A DNA stretch of 12,272 bases from LiPW-15 sp964530925 (GCA_964530925.1 CAZHBZ010000016.1:1-12272), one strand, 5' to 3'; positions 1-7,254 are shown, counted from the stretch's first letter. Notes: generated by a model not told the origin, from the sequence alone. Translations and numbers: made by a program.

Positions 1-2
1 CC

Positions 3-1073
3 GAAACGACCTGGAAATTCTATTTGCGGTCCGCAGAGGCTTGGGAAGCTATGCTCGCCGACTGCAAAGAGGCTCGTAAGTCAATCGATATTGAACAGTT
101 CATCTTTGAGCCCGACGAATTAGGGCGGCGTTTTTTTGAGGTTTTGAAGAAAAAGAGCAAAGAGGGCGTTAAGGTGCGCATCATCTGCGACGCGGTCGGG
201 AGCTATAGTTTTTTAAACTCCCATGCGGAGCGTGAGCTTAAAGCGGAAGGAGTAGGGATAAAGTTCTTTAATCCGATAAAGCCTTGGCGCATCGGTAATT
301 TTTCTTCCTGGTTTTTGCGCGACCACCGGAAGCTTTTAATTGTGGACAGGGAAGTGGGGCATGCCGGGGGAGTGGGGCTTGAAAAAAGGATGGAGAATTG
401 GCGGGACACGAACGTGCGGATGACGGGCCCCGTGGTTTCCGAAATGAGTTCCATATTTGAGCGGATGTGGCTCGTGTCGCCGGAGAGGAAGTTTTTTAGG
501 TTTAAACCTTCATTTTCTTTGGGCGACGGATTTTCATTTCTAACCAATTCGCCGAGATTCCGAGGGCGTTACATCTATCACGATCTTTTGAAAAATATCC
601 GGAGCGCCAAACGTTATTTATATATAACCACGCCGTATTTTGTGCCGAGCATTAGAGTTTTTTCCGCGCTTATAAAAGCGGCGAAACGAGGCGTAGACGT
701 GAGGTTGCTTTTGCCGGAGGCGTCTGACGTTAAAACCGTTGATTTTGCCGCCGGTTCTTATTTTATTTTGGCGTTGAACGCGGGGGTGAAGATATATCTT
801 TATGACAACAATCGTATATTACACACCAAGACCGCGGTTTCCGATGGTGTTTGGGGAACTGTTGGAAGCGCCAATATGGATAATCAAAGTCTGCTTTTGA
901 ATTTTGAGGGCAATATCCGGAGTTTGGATACCGTTTTTATCTCCGAGCTAAAAGCGCAATTTGAAAAAGACATTTCCGAAATTACACCGCTCACAAAGGA
1001 GACGTGGATGAGAAGATCTATTTTCAGGAAGTTTTTGGAGGTTATTACCTGGCCGATACATGGTATCCTATAG
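3..1073 (+). CDS. Phospholipase D / cardiolipin synthase-like protein, 5' truncated
   Basis: Two complete HKD catalytic motifs mark a phospholipase D superfamily enzyme of the cardiolipin synthase type, which would condense or exchange phosphatidyl groups at the membrane. Numbering from the TTG at 24, the first motif is DHRKLLIVD with its His near residue 101, and the second is LHTKTAVSD with its His near 267, followed by GSANMD. Both have HxK(x)4D intact. The frame stays open to the window edge (it reads ETTWKFYLRSAEAW from base 3), so the true start is probably just outside and the TTG at 24 is not convincing. No N-terminal membrane segments are visible in the part present, so they are either missing or upstream. 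The P-type ATPase follows 26 bases after the stop. A PLD-family nuclease or phosphatidyltransferase with another alcohol substrate remains possible; the family is certain, the exact substrate is inferred. Confidence 0.88.
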   Translation, partial: ETTWKFYLRSAEAWEAMLADCKEARKSIDIEQFIFEPDELGRRFFEVLKKKSKEGVKVRIICDAVGSYSFLNSHAERELKAEGVGIKFFNPIKPWRIGNFSSWFLRDHRKLLIVDREVGHAGGVGLEKRMENWRDTNVRMTGPVVSEMSSIFERMWLVSPERKFFRFKPSFSLGDGFSFLTNSPRFRGRYIYHDLLKNIRSAKRYLYITTPYFVPSIRVFSALIKAAKRGVDVRLLLPEASDVKTVDFAAGSYFILALNAGVKIYLYDNNRILHTKTAVSDGVWGTVGSANMDNQSLLLNFEGNIRSLDTVFISELKAQFEKDISEITPLTKETWMRRSIFRKFLEVITWPIHGIL

Positions 1074-1099
1074 GTGTAGGTTTTTTTGGTTTAAAAATA

Positions 1100-3721
1100 A
1101 TGGAACATCAGAAAATAACACGAGAAATAGAAGCGCGTCCGTTTTGGGCATTATCTGACGCGGAGACAGTCAGGACCCTGGAGACGGATATTAAGGGTGG
1201 ATTAGCCGAGAATGAGGCGAAAGCGCGGCTCGGCATATTTGGGGCGAATATCATCGAGAAGACCAAAGAGGTTTTTTGGTTTCCGGTTCTTTTAAACCAA
1301 TTTAAAAGTCCTCTAATTCTTATTCTGGCATTCGCCGGAGGTATCACCTTTTTCATCTCGCATTATCGGGATATGTTTTTTATTTTGTCTGCCGTAGCCG
1401 TGAATGTGGCCCTGGGTTTTTATCAGGAATTTAAGGCGGAGAAAGCCTTAGAAGAGCTTAAGACTTATTTAAAACAACGGGCAAGGGTTATACGCGATGG
1501 CGTTGAGCGTGAAATAGAAGCGGCGGACTTGGTTCCCGGGGATATTGTTCGGTTAAACCAAGGGGACCGTGTTCCTGCCGACGGCAGATTGGTTTTTGTA
1601 AACGATTTTCAGGTAGATGAAGCAATACTTACGGGGGAGTCTTTGCCTGTGTCTAAGGCTGTGGAAGGCGTGGATATAAATTCTTCTTTGGGCGATCAGC
1701 TTTCTATGGTTTTTGCGGGAACGCTAGTGACTCAAGGGGTCGCGACCGCGGTGGTTTGTCGTACCGATTTTTCAACCGAACTTGGAAAGATTGCAGCGCT
1801 TGTAGCGGGGTCCCAAAAGGAGGAGACGCCGCTTCAAAGCGCTATCCGACGCTTCAGCGCCCAAGCGGGAGTCTTTCTTACCGTTTTAACCGCGGTAATC
1901 TTTGTTGTCGGTATCGCCTCCGGATATTCCAAGTTAGATATGTTTCTTACTTCTGTTGCGATTGCCGTTTCGGCAATACCGGAAGGTTTGCCGGTTGCGA
2001 TGACTGTTATTCTGGCTGTCGGAGTACAGCGGATGGCCAAGCGAAAAGGTGTTGTGAGAAAGCTTGTCGCGGCCGAAACTCTCGGGGGCGTCACAGTTAT
2101 CTTAACCGATAAAACAGGAACTCTTACTGTAGCCAAAATGGAAATCGGCAAAGTATTGCCAACTGGCCTTAGCGAGAAGGAACTTCTCAAGCTTGCCATT
2201 GTTAATACTAATGTGCTTATCGAAAATCCCGCGGATTCTCCGCTTGAGTGGCGTATGAGCGGTCGCGCGATTGAAACCGCCTTGGTGCGTTCCGCTGCTA
2301 TTGGCGGAATGTCTGCGGAGGAAGTAAAAGGAGAAATTTCTATTTTGAATTTCTTGCCATTCAATGCCGTTAATAAATTTTCCGCGGCATTCGCGCGCAT
2401 TGGCGGAAAGGATGTTCTGATTTGTCTTGGAGCTCCAGACATATTGGTCGAACATTCGCATTTGGACGAAGCGGAAAAAAAAGCTGTGCAAGAGAAAATA
2501 GGATTGCTTGCGGCGTCTGGAGAGCTTGTTTTGGGTGTCGCAGTGAAGGAAATATCCTTGAAGGGAGATTTTGGTTTTAAGAATGATTTTGATATTTCCG
2601 GGGCATCTTTTCGCGGGCTTATAACTCTTCGGGATCCAATCCGTCCGACCGTGAAGGGGGCAATCGAGCGTGTCCGATCGCTCGGAATCCGAACTGTAAT
2701 AATGACGGGGGACCATCGCGGCACTGCCGAGGCCGTAGCGCGGGAAGTGGGAATAGAGCTGGGCGAGGGGAGTGTTATCGACGCGGTTGAATTGCGCGCG
2801 CTTACCGACGCGGAATTAAAAAATAGGCTTCCGGCGCTTCGAGTTATCGCTCGAGTCTCTCCTTTGGACAAAATGAGAATTGTTAAGGCTTTTGAGGAAT
2901 TAGGTGAGGTTGTGGCTATGACTGGGGACGGAGTAAATGACGCGCCGAGTATAAGACAGGCGGACATCGGTATCGCGATGGGCTCCGGCACGGAAGTGGC
3001 GCGCAGTGTGGCGGACTTGGTGCTTTTGGACGATAATTTTGAAACAATAACTGCGGCAGTGGAAGAAGGTCGGCAGATAATGAACAATCTAAGAAAAGTT
3101 CTAGTTTATCTTCTTTCAAGCGTGGCTGATGAGCTTATTCTTATTGGTGGATCATTATTAGCCGGTATTCCGCTTCCTTTGAGCGCGCTTCAAATTCTTT
3201 GGGTAAACTTTTTCTCGGATAGTTTCCCGGCAGTCGCGTTCGCGTTTGAGCGGGGGTTGGATGGACGCCGCCCGCTTTATGCTCGAAGAAAAAGGGCCGC
3301 TCTCTTTGATCCTCTCTCTAAGTTTCTTGTGACGTTTATAGGATTGTCGACTAGTATATTATTATTAGGTTTGTATTGGGCGTTGCTCTGGATGGGTTTT
3401 GCGCCGGAAATTGTGCGGACATTTATTTTTGCGAGTTTCGGAACTTACACCCTATTTCTGGCGTTTTCTGTTAGAAGTTTTGATAAAAGTATCTTTAAAT
3501 ATTCCCCATTTTCCAATCGTTATATGGTTTGGGGCGTGGGCCTGGGATTGGTTCTTATGGCAGCCGCGGTTTATGTTCCGATTCTCCAATCCGTGTTCGG
3601 GACAGTCGCTTTATCAGCGTATTGGCTTTCGGGAGTTTTATTGGTCGGAATTTTGAGTATCGCGCTTGTCGAGCTTTCCAAAAAGTTCTTTCATAGCCAA
3701 TATAAATACCTTAAAAATTAA
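1100..3721 (+). CDS. P2-type cation-transporting ATPase, probably Ca2+
   Basis: An 873-residue P-type ATPase that would pump cations out of the cytoplasm using ATP. In order: cation-ATPase N-terminal domain (about 1-75), actuator with TGES (178-181), TM4 with PEGLP (294-298), phosphorylation motif DKTGTLT (337-343), nucleotide domain, MTGD (Thr near 536), hinge TGDGVND (608-614), then a C-terminal membrane bundle. TM4 Glu295, TM5 Glu678 and TM6 Asn703/Asp707 in WVNFFSD line up with SERCA E309, E771, N796 and D800, which supports Ca2+. The position of SERCA N768 appears to be Val, so one or two sites is uncertain. The ATG at 1100 is preferred over a GTG at 1004 that would overlap the PLD gene and add 32 residues unlike the family. 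No Shine-Dalgarno is seen. The exchanger begins 6 bases downstream, arguing for co-transcription. Mn2+ or Na+/K+ are alternatives. Confidence 0.93.
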   Translation: MEHQKITREIEARPFWALSDAETVRTLETDIKGGLAENEAKARLGIFGANIIEKTKEVFWFPVLLNQFKSPLILILAFAGGITFFISHYRDMFFILSAVAVNVALGFYQEFKAEKALEELKTYLKQRARVIRDGVEREIEAADLVPGDIVRLNQGDRVPADGRLVFVNDFQVDEAILTGESLPVSKAVEGVDINSSLGDQLSMVFAGTLVTQGVATAVVCRTDFSTELGKIAALVAGSQKEETPLQSAIRRFSAQAGVFLTVLTAVIFVVGIASGYSKLDMFLTSVAIAVSAIPEGLPVAMTVILAVGVQRMAKRKGVVRKLVAAETLGGVTVILTDKTGTLTVAKMEIGKVLPTGLSEKELLKLAIVNTNVLIENPADSPLEWRMSGRAIETALVRSAAIGGMSAEEVKGEISILNFLPFNAVNKFSAAFARIGGKDVLICLGAPDILVEHSHLDEAEKKAVQEKIGLLAASGELVLGVAVKEISLKGDFGFKNDFDISGASFRGLITLRDPIRPTVKGAIERVRSLGIRTVIMTGDHRGTAEAVAREVGIELGEGSVIDAVELRALTDAELKNRLPALRVIARVSPLDKMRIVKAFEELGEVVAMTGDGVNDAPSIRQADIGIAMGSGTEVARSVADLVLLDDNFETITAAVEEGRQIMNNLRKVLVYLLSSVADELILIGGSLLAGIPLPLSALQILWVNFFSDSFPAVAFAFERGLDGRRPLYARRKRAALFDPLSKFLVTFIGLSTSILLLGLYWALLWMGFAPEIVRTFIFASFGTYTLFLAFSVRSFDKSIFKYSPFSNRYMVWGVGLGLVLMAAAVYVPILQSVFGTVALSAYWLSGVLLVGILSIALVELSKKFFHSQYKYLKN

Positions 3722-3727
3722 ATTCTT

Positions 3728-4435
3728 ATGATAAACGCCGTTTTCATATTTGCCGTTTCCATATTTCTGGTTATAAGGGGCGCCACCTTGGCTACCAAGT
3801 ACGCGGCTAAATTAGCTGAAAGCTATGGATTGTCGAAATATACGGTGGGGTTCATCATTGTTTCGATAATCTCAATTTTGCCGGAAGGATTTATTTCCAT
3901 AACTTCGGCCATTGAAGGAGTGCCGTCATTTGGTCTGGGTATGCTTTTTGGATCGAATGTCGCGGATATGACGCTCGTCTTTGCGATTATAGTTTTATTC
4001 GCCGGGCGGGGAATAACCATCGAAAGCAAGATATTGAAGAATAATCGCATTTATCCTTTTTTGCTTCTTCTTCCGCTGGTTTTGGGNNNNNNNNNNNNNN
4101 NNNNNNNNNNNNNNNNNNNNNNNNNNNNNNNNNNNNNNNNNNNNNNNNNNNNNNNNNNNNNNNNNNNNNNNNNNNNNNNNNNNNNNCTGGCGGTTGGAGA
4201 TATCCTGGGGACGGTTCTCGCGGATGCGACTGTATTGGTCGGTGTCATGGCCCTAATAAATCCGTTTTCATTTGCTCCCAAAATAATTTATGTAACCGGA
4301 ATGTTCATGTTGGTCGCGTCGGTAATTTTGCTAAGGTTTATGAATTCCGGAGAAAAACTTTCAAAAATAGAGGCCGCATTTCTTTTTATGTTCTGGGCGT
4401 TTTTTGTGGTTGTAGAGTTTTTGATTCAAAGTTAA
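3728..4435 (+). CDS. CaCA-family cation antiporter (Na+/Ca2+ exchanger-like), interrupted by gap
   Basis: A membrane antiporter of the calcium/cation antiporter superfamily. Before the gap there are about 119 residues with the alpha-1 repeat: TM1 at 3-17, then SIISILPEG (Pro-Glu at 52-53, the usual GTSLPE position), and LFGSNVADMTL (74-83). After the gap, GDILGTVLADATVLVGVMALI matches the second half of alpha-2, followed by two more hydrophobic segments. The first half of alpha-2, including its second acidic residue, should lie in the gap. Family members are usually 300-340 residues, and the visible part totals about 200, so the real gap is probably longer than the 100 placeholder Ns. That both sides fall in one frame is therefore luck. 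It lies 6 bases after the ATPase and is probably co-transcribed, pairing an ATP-driven and an ion-driven exporter. The ion is inferred. Confidence 0.85.
   Translation: MINAVFIFAVSIFLVIRGATLATKYAAKLAESYGLSKYTVGFIIVSIISILPEGFISITSAIEGVPSFGLGMLFGSNVADMTLVFAIIVLFAGRGITIESKILKNNRIYPFLLLLPLVLXXXXXXXXXXXXXXXXXXXXXXXXXXXXXXXXXXLAVGDILGTVLADATVLVGVMALINPFSFAPKIIYVTGMFMLVASVILLRFMNSGEKLSKIEAAFLFMFWAFFVVVEFLIQS
4087..4186. other. Assembly gap, exactly 100 N
   Basis: A run of exactly 100 N inside the cation antiporter. The round number is typical of a scaffold placeholder, so the missing length is unknown. It is expected to hold the central part of the exchanger, including the start of alpha-repeat 2. 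Confidence 0.99.
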
Positions 4436-4466
4436 AAAATTAAACATTTTTGTTTTGCAACGTAAT

Positions 4467-4475
4467 TGGTATAAT
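4467..4475 (+). promoter_or_regulatory. Extended -10 promoter for the thioredoxin/dsbB operon
   Basis: TGGTATAAT matches the extended -10 consensus TGnTATAAT perfectly. No good -35 lies 16-18 bases upstream, which is common for extended -10 promoters. A transcript starting 6-8 bases downstream would begin near 4482 and leave an untranslated leader of only about 7-9 bases before the ATG at 4490. Confidence 0.72.
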
Positions 4476-4489
4476 TCATATATAAACAT

Positions 4490-4876
4490 ATGAAAGACAA
4501 AACACTTAAGATGGTTTGGAGCATTGTAGGTATTGTGGTTTTAGCCGGGCTTATTTGGTTGGTTTTTATATTGCCCAATCGAGCGGACAAATATGATTCT
4601 TTCGCAACTTGCTTGAAAGACAATGGCGCGGTTTTTTACGGAGCATTTTGGTGTACGCATTGCCAGGATCAGAAGGCGGAGTTCGGCCGTTCCGAGAGGC
4701 TTTTGCCGTATGTGGAATGTTCCACGCCGGACGGACAGGGTCAAACCAAAGTTTGTATAGATAAGGGGATAAACAGCTATCCAACTTGGGAGTTCAAAGA
4801 TGGTTCGCGCGAGTATGGGAGGCTGGAGCTTAGCACTTTAGTCAAAAAAACAGGCTGCGTTTTGCCCGCGAATTAA
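4490..4876 (+). CDS. Membrane-anchored thioredoxin-fold protein (CTHC)
   Basis: A 128-residue protein with an N-terminal signal anchor (about 8-29) and one small extracytoplasmic thioredoxin-like domain. The redox motif is FWCTHC (Cys55, Cys58) and the cis-proline loop is SYPTW (Pro98). It resembles the thioredoxin-like domain that is fused to VKOR in cyanobacteria and stands alone in many CPR genomes. It probably acts as a thiol oxidant or isomerase outside the membrane and exchanges electrons with the DsbB-like protein encoded 49 bases downstream. Four further cysteines (41, 77, 89, 123) could form structural disulfides, the 77/89 pair bracketing a loop. The start is set by the ATG at 4490 just after an extended -10 element, with no Shine-Dalgarno. 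Whether it works mainly as an oxidant or a reductant cannot be told from sequence. Confidence 0.87.
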   Translation: MKDKTLKMVWSIVGIVVLAGLIWLVFILPNRADKYDSFATCLKDNGAVFYGAFWCTHCQDQKAEFGRSERLLPYVECSTPDGQGQTKVCIDKGINSYPTWEFKDGSREYGRLELSTLVKKTGCVLPAN

Positions 4877-4890
4877 GAATTCCCATTTTC

Positions 4891-4925
4891 TATCTACTAT
4901 TCACTAACTACTAACTACTATTCCT
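4891..4925 (+). repeat. G-free degenerate heptad repeat (NAC-NNAC), copy 1
   Basis: Five 7-base units in a row: TATCTAC, TATTCAC, TAACTAC, TAACTAC, TATTCCT. The stretch 4878-4925 contains no G at all. It fills the spacer between the thioredoxin stop and the GTG of the dsbB-like gene. Related arrays sit at 10690-10717 and, reversed, at 12158-12192. Confidence 0.7.
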
Positions 4926-5489
4926 GTGACCCCCTTTGCCGAAAGCATAACCAGGTTGCTGTCCGTTGGCACTATAATCGGTAATCTCTTAATAATAATT
5001 TTCTTGGTTTTGCTACTGATTCGTTCAAGGCGGCATGAGAATGCGCGATTGCATAACGCCTTGGATCTTTTGGAAACCAGAGCCCTAGTTTTGGCTTTTG
5101 CGTTCAGCGTAGTGGCGACAGTTTCGAGTCTTTTTTATTCGCAGATCGCGAACTTGCCTCCTTGTAGCCTTTGCTGGATACAGAGATATTTGTTGTTCCC
5201 GCAGGTAATAATGCTGGGGCTAGCCTGGTGGTTTGAATCGCGCCGAATAGTAAAATACAGCTCCGCCCTATCAGTCGTTGGAATGCTGGTTTCTGGGTAT
5301 CACTCCTATCTCCAATACGGCGGATCTAATCACGTTTTGTGTAACGCGTTCGGCGGCGCGGTTTCTTGCGCGCAAAGATATTTTTTGGAATTCGGCTATA
5401 TAACTATGCCGATAATGAGTTTTACAATATTCGCTTTGCTTTTCATTTTGACTTTCCATTTTCACAAGGGTAGGGGAAACCCCTCCTAA
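4926..5489 (+). CDS. Disulfide bond formation protein DsbB/BdbC-like
   Basis: A multi-pass membrane protein of 187 residues that would pass electrons from an extracytoplasmic thioredoxin-like partner to quinone. It has the DsbB-type active site PPCSLCWIQR (Cys80, Cys83) at the start of a membrane segment and a second cysteine pair, Cys139 and Cys148, in the loop before the last helix. That is the order in the DsbB/BdbC family. Hydrophobic segments lie at about 18-34, 52-70, 86-102, 111-130 and 161-178: five rather than the usual four, because of an N-terminal extension. The proposed start is GTG at 4926, directly after a G-free heptad repeat. A later start near the second helix would give a normal four-helix protein but no good ATG was seen. 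The partner is almost certainly the CTHC protein upstream. The following gene starts 5 bases after the stop. Confidence 0.88.
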   Translation: MTPFAESITRLLSVGTIIGNLLIIIFLVLLLIRSRRHENARLHNALDLLETRALVLAFAFSVVATVSSLFYSQIANLPPCSLCWIQRYLLFPQVIMLGLAWWFESRRIVKYSSALSVVGMLVSGYHSYLQYGGSNHVLCNAFGGAVSCAQRYFLEFGYITMPIMSFTIFALLFILTFHFHKGRGNPS

Positions 5490-5494
5490 AATTG

Positions 5495-7072
5495 ATGGCG
5501 GACGAGGAGATAAAAAAATACGTCCGGGATTCGCTGGACGCCGGAGTGCCCAGGGAAAAGATACGGACTGCGCTTTTAGAGGCCGGTTGGAGCGAAGCGG
5601 ACATGATCCATGCTTTTAAAGTTTGCGAAGCGCCGGGTTATGTTTCGCCGGGCAAACGACGCGGCTGGATCCAGCCGTTCTTTGCGTTTTTTATGATTAT
5701 TTGCGCCGTGTCCGCGGGGATATATTTTATTTGGCAGGATAGGCTGGACCTGGCCAATACCAATTCGGCTCGGGTGCGGAATTTCTATTCCCGCTTGGCG
5801 GCGTCGGAAATATCTTTCACGGATTCGGGCGATATAATATTTCCGGACGAACAAAAATTTTTAACCAAAAAAGAGGAATACGAACAGGCGAAACAAGATT
5901 TTATTGAGGCAAATTTGAAGACCATGCGACTTACGCTCTATCGCGGGGGCGTTGCGGAAAAAGAGATAGAGATATTGACCAAGGGTAAGAGCGGCAGTTG
6001 GTGGGAGACTCCAACCGGGAATTACGGGGTGATAGTTAAAGAGGTGAACCATTTTTCTTCCATCGGAAAAGTCTGGATGCCATATAGCATTCAGTTCTAC
6101 GGAAACTATTTCATACATGGCTGGCCGCACTATAACGATGGAACTCCGGTTCAGAAAACATATTCCGGAGGATGTATCCGGCTTTCTGATGAAGGCGCAA
6201 AGGAGGTTTTTGATTTTGCGAAAAGAGGAATGCCGATTTTGGTCTTTGAAGATATGCCGGAGAGAGGATTTGGTACGCTTGTGCCAAAAGCGCAAAATGC
6301 CGGGTTGCCGGCGATAAGCGCGGAGTCTTTCTTAATTTCTAATATAGCCTCCGGCGAAACCATTATTGAAAAAGATTCGAACGAAAAACTTCCGACTGCC
6401 TCGATCGCCAAACTTATGACTGGAGTGGTGGCTCATGAATTGATATATCTGGGGAGCTCCATCCGGGTCGGCCAGCTTTCGACTCCGGCGACCGGCGGAA
6501 GCAGTTCCACTAAAGCCTTTCACTTTAATTCGGGAAGCTATTATACCGGTTTCGATCTTCTCTATCCTTTGCTTATGCAATCTTCGAATGACGCGGCGGA
6601 TGTTTTGGCCTCTTTTTCCGGTAGCAGACTTTTTGTAAAAAGCATGAACGACAAAGCTGCTTCGCTCAATATGTTGGACACGCAGTTTGCCGATCCGTCC
6701 GGATTAAGCGCGCGCGACGTTTCTACTGCCAAGGATATCTCCAAGCTGCTTCAATATATTTATTATAAACGCCCGTTTATTTTTGAGATAAGCAGGGGAG
6801 TGGAATTTGAGAACAACGGACTAATAAAAATAGGAAATTCCATAAATATCGGCGACTTGGCCAACTTCAACGAGTTTTCCGGGGAAGAGGATTTAATCGG
6901 GATGAAAAACGGGGAGACAAAAGCCGCCGGACAAACCATGGCTTCGGTTTGGAATATTCACACCCCGAGCGGGGACGTGCCTGTTTCCATAATCGTGCTG
7001 AACTCCGAAAACAGGTATTCGGATACGAAGAATCTACTTGATTGGCTTAAGTCCAATTACGAAACGCTTTAG
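5495..7072 (+). CDS. Bifunctional L,D-transpeptidase (YkuD) - D,D-carboxypeptidase (S11) fusion
   Basis: A 525-residue peptidoglycan enzyme with two catalytic domains. Residues 1-45 form a short predicted helical module (EEIKKYVRDSLDAGVPREK...AGWSEADM) seen in many CPR membrane proteins. A membrane anchor follows at 58-80. The YkuD domain (about 143-252) has IHGW (His208) and YSGGCIRL (Cys227), the L,D-transpeptidase active site. The S11 domain (about 265-525) has SIAK (Ser303, Lys306), SSN (363-365) and KNG (471-473) in place of the usual KTG. D,D-carboxypeptidases trim pentapeptide stems to the tetrapeptides that L,D-transpeptidases use as donors, so the fusion joins consecutive steps of 3-3 cross-linking. 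Cys227 is the only cysteine outside the membrane, which matters next to a thiol-redox pair. The ATG at 5495 is chosen over the TTG at 5492. No Shine-Dalgarno. Confidence 0.9.
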   Translation: MADEEIKKYVRDSLDAGVPREKIRTALLEAGWSEADMIHAFKVCEAPGYVSPGKRRGWIQPFFAFFMIICAVSAGIYFIWQDRLDLANTNSARVRNFYSRLAASEISFTDSGDIIFPDEQKFLTKKEEYEQAKQDFIEANLKTMRLTLYRGGVAEKEIEILTKGKSGSWWETPTGNYGVIVKEVNHFSSIGKVWMPYSIQFYGNYFIHGWPHYNDGTPVQKTYSGGCIRLSDEGAKEVFDFAKRGMPILVFEDMPERGFGTLVPKAQNAGLPAISAESFLISNIASGETIIEKDSNEKLPTASIAKLMTGVVAHELIYLGSSIRVGQLSTPATGGSSSTKAFHFNSGSYYTGFDLLYPLLMQSSNDAADVLASFSGSRLFVKSMNDKAASLNMLDTQFADPSGLSARDVSTAKDISKLLQYIYYKRPFIFEISRGVEFENNGLIKIGNSINIGDLANFNEFSGEEDLIGMKNGETKAAGQTMASVWNIHTPSGDVPVSIIVLNSENRYSDTKNLLDWLKSNYETL

Positions 7073-7079
7073 TTTATAT

Positions 7080-7106
7080 AAAAAAACCGGCTTCAGGTGA
7101 AGCCGG
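7080..7106 (-). terminator. Intrinsic terminator of the small minus-strand unit
   Basis: On the minus strand, CCGGCTTC and GAAGCCGG pair around a 4-base loop (7087-7106; the stem can close one pair more) and are followed by seven Ts (complement of the A run 7080-7086). The plus-strand side has no T run, so the terminator faces the minus strand. It starts 8 bases after the stop codon of the small frame at 7115-7192 and also insulates the end of the fusion gene. Confidence 0.85.
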
Positions 7107-7114
7107 AATTGGGG

Positions 7115-7192
7115 TCAGCTGTCGCAGAGGATCGTAAACGGCGGGTTGAGTGGCGCGTATTTTTTCCGATTTCGCTGGTCTAGGCACATCAT
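7115..7192 (-). CDS. Candidate 25-residue small protein (or structured sRNA)
   Basis: A free-standing miniature transcription unit. On the minus strand, GGAGG (7193-7197) touches a double ATG (7192 and 7189). The frame encodes 25 residues: it begins MMCLDQRNRKK, continues with a proline-rich stretch (YAPLNPPF), ends TILCDS, and stops with TGA. It is basic in the middle and has one cysteine near each end. A terminator follows 8 bases after the stop. I do not recognise the peptide. Codon choice (CTC, TGC, GAC, ATC, AGC) is more GC-ending than in the plus-strand genes. A second frame from GTG at 7185-7187 has better spacing from the GGAGG but runs through the terminator hairpin, so I prefer the first. 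The RNA could instead be non-coding: two 6-7 base pairings within it form a pseudoknot-like order. A short coding gene and an sRNA cannot be separated here. Confidence 0.42.
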   Translation of the reverse strand: MMCLDQRNRKKYAPLNPPFTILCDS

Positions 7193-7212
7193 CCTCCACT
7201 CACGTGCTGATT

Positions 7213-7218
7213 GTTATA
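7213..7218 (-). promoter_or_regulatory. Possible -10 element of the small minus-strand unit
   Basis: The minus strand reads TATAAC 20 bases before the double ATG. The best -35 candidate 16 bases further upstream (CTTTCA) is poor. It is placed sensibly relative to the GGAGG leader and the terminator, but the match alone is weak. Confidence 0.35.
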
Positions 7219-7254
7219 CTATGATTATGGCTTCTGAAAGCATCAATTTCTTTT

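Noticed and set aside
1004..1099. GTG at 1004 as the ATPase start
   Set aside because: It would overlap the PLD gene by 70 bases and add 32 residues unlike the family; the ATG at 1100 fits the usual N-terminus.
1834..3087. A 417-codon open frame on the minus strand opposite the P-type ATPase
   Set aside because: It is serine/threonine-rich low-complexity translation antisense to well-conserved ATPase motifs, with no start signals. A shadow of the real gene.
4905..4918. TACTAAC motifs resembling yeast intron branch points
   Set aside because: They are units of a degenerate heptad repeat in a bacterial intergenic spacer; no splice-site or intron features are present.
5472..5484. Hairpin AGGGG-AAA-CCCCT at the end of the dsbB-like gene
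   Set aside because: A 5-base stem with a 3-base loop inside coding sequence and no T run; too weak for a terminator.
7108..7187. Alternative GTG frame (7187) in the small minus-strand unit
   Set aside because: Its spacing to GGAGG is good, but it reads straight through the terminator hairpin and stops only in the T/A run, so the shorter frame is preferred.
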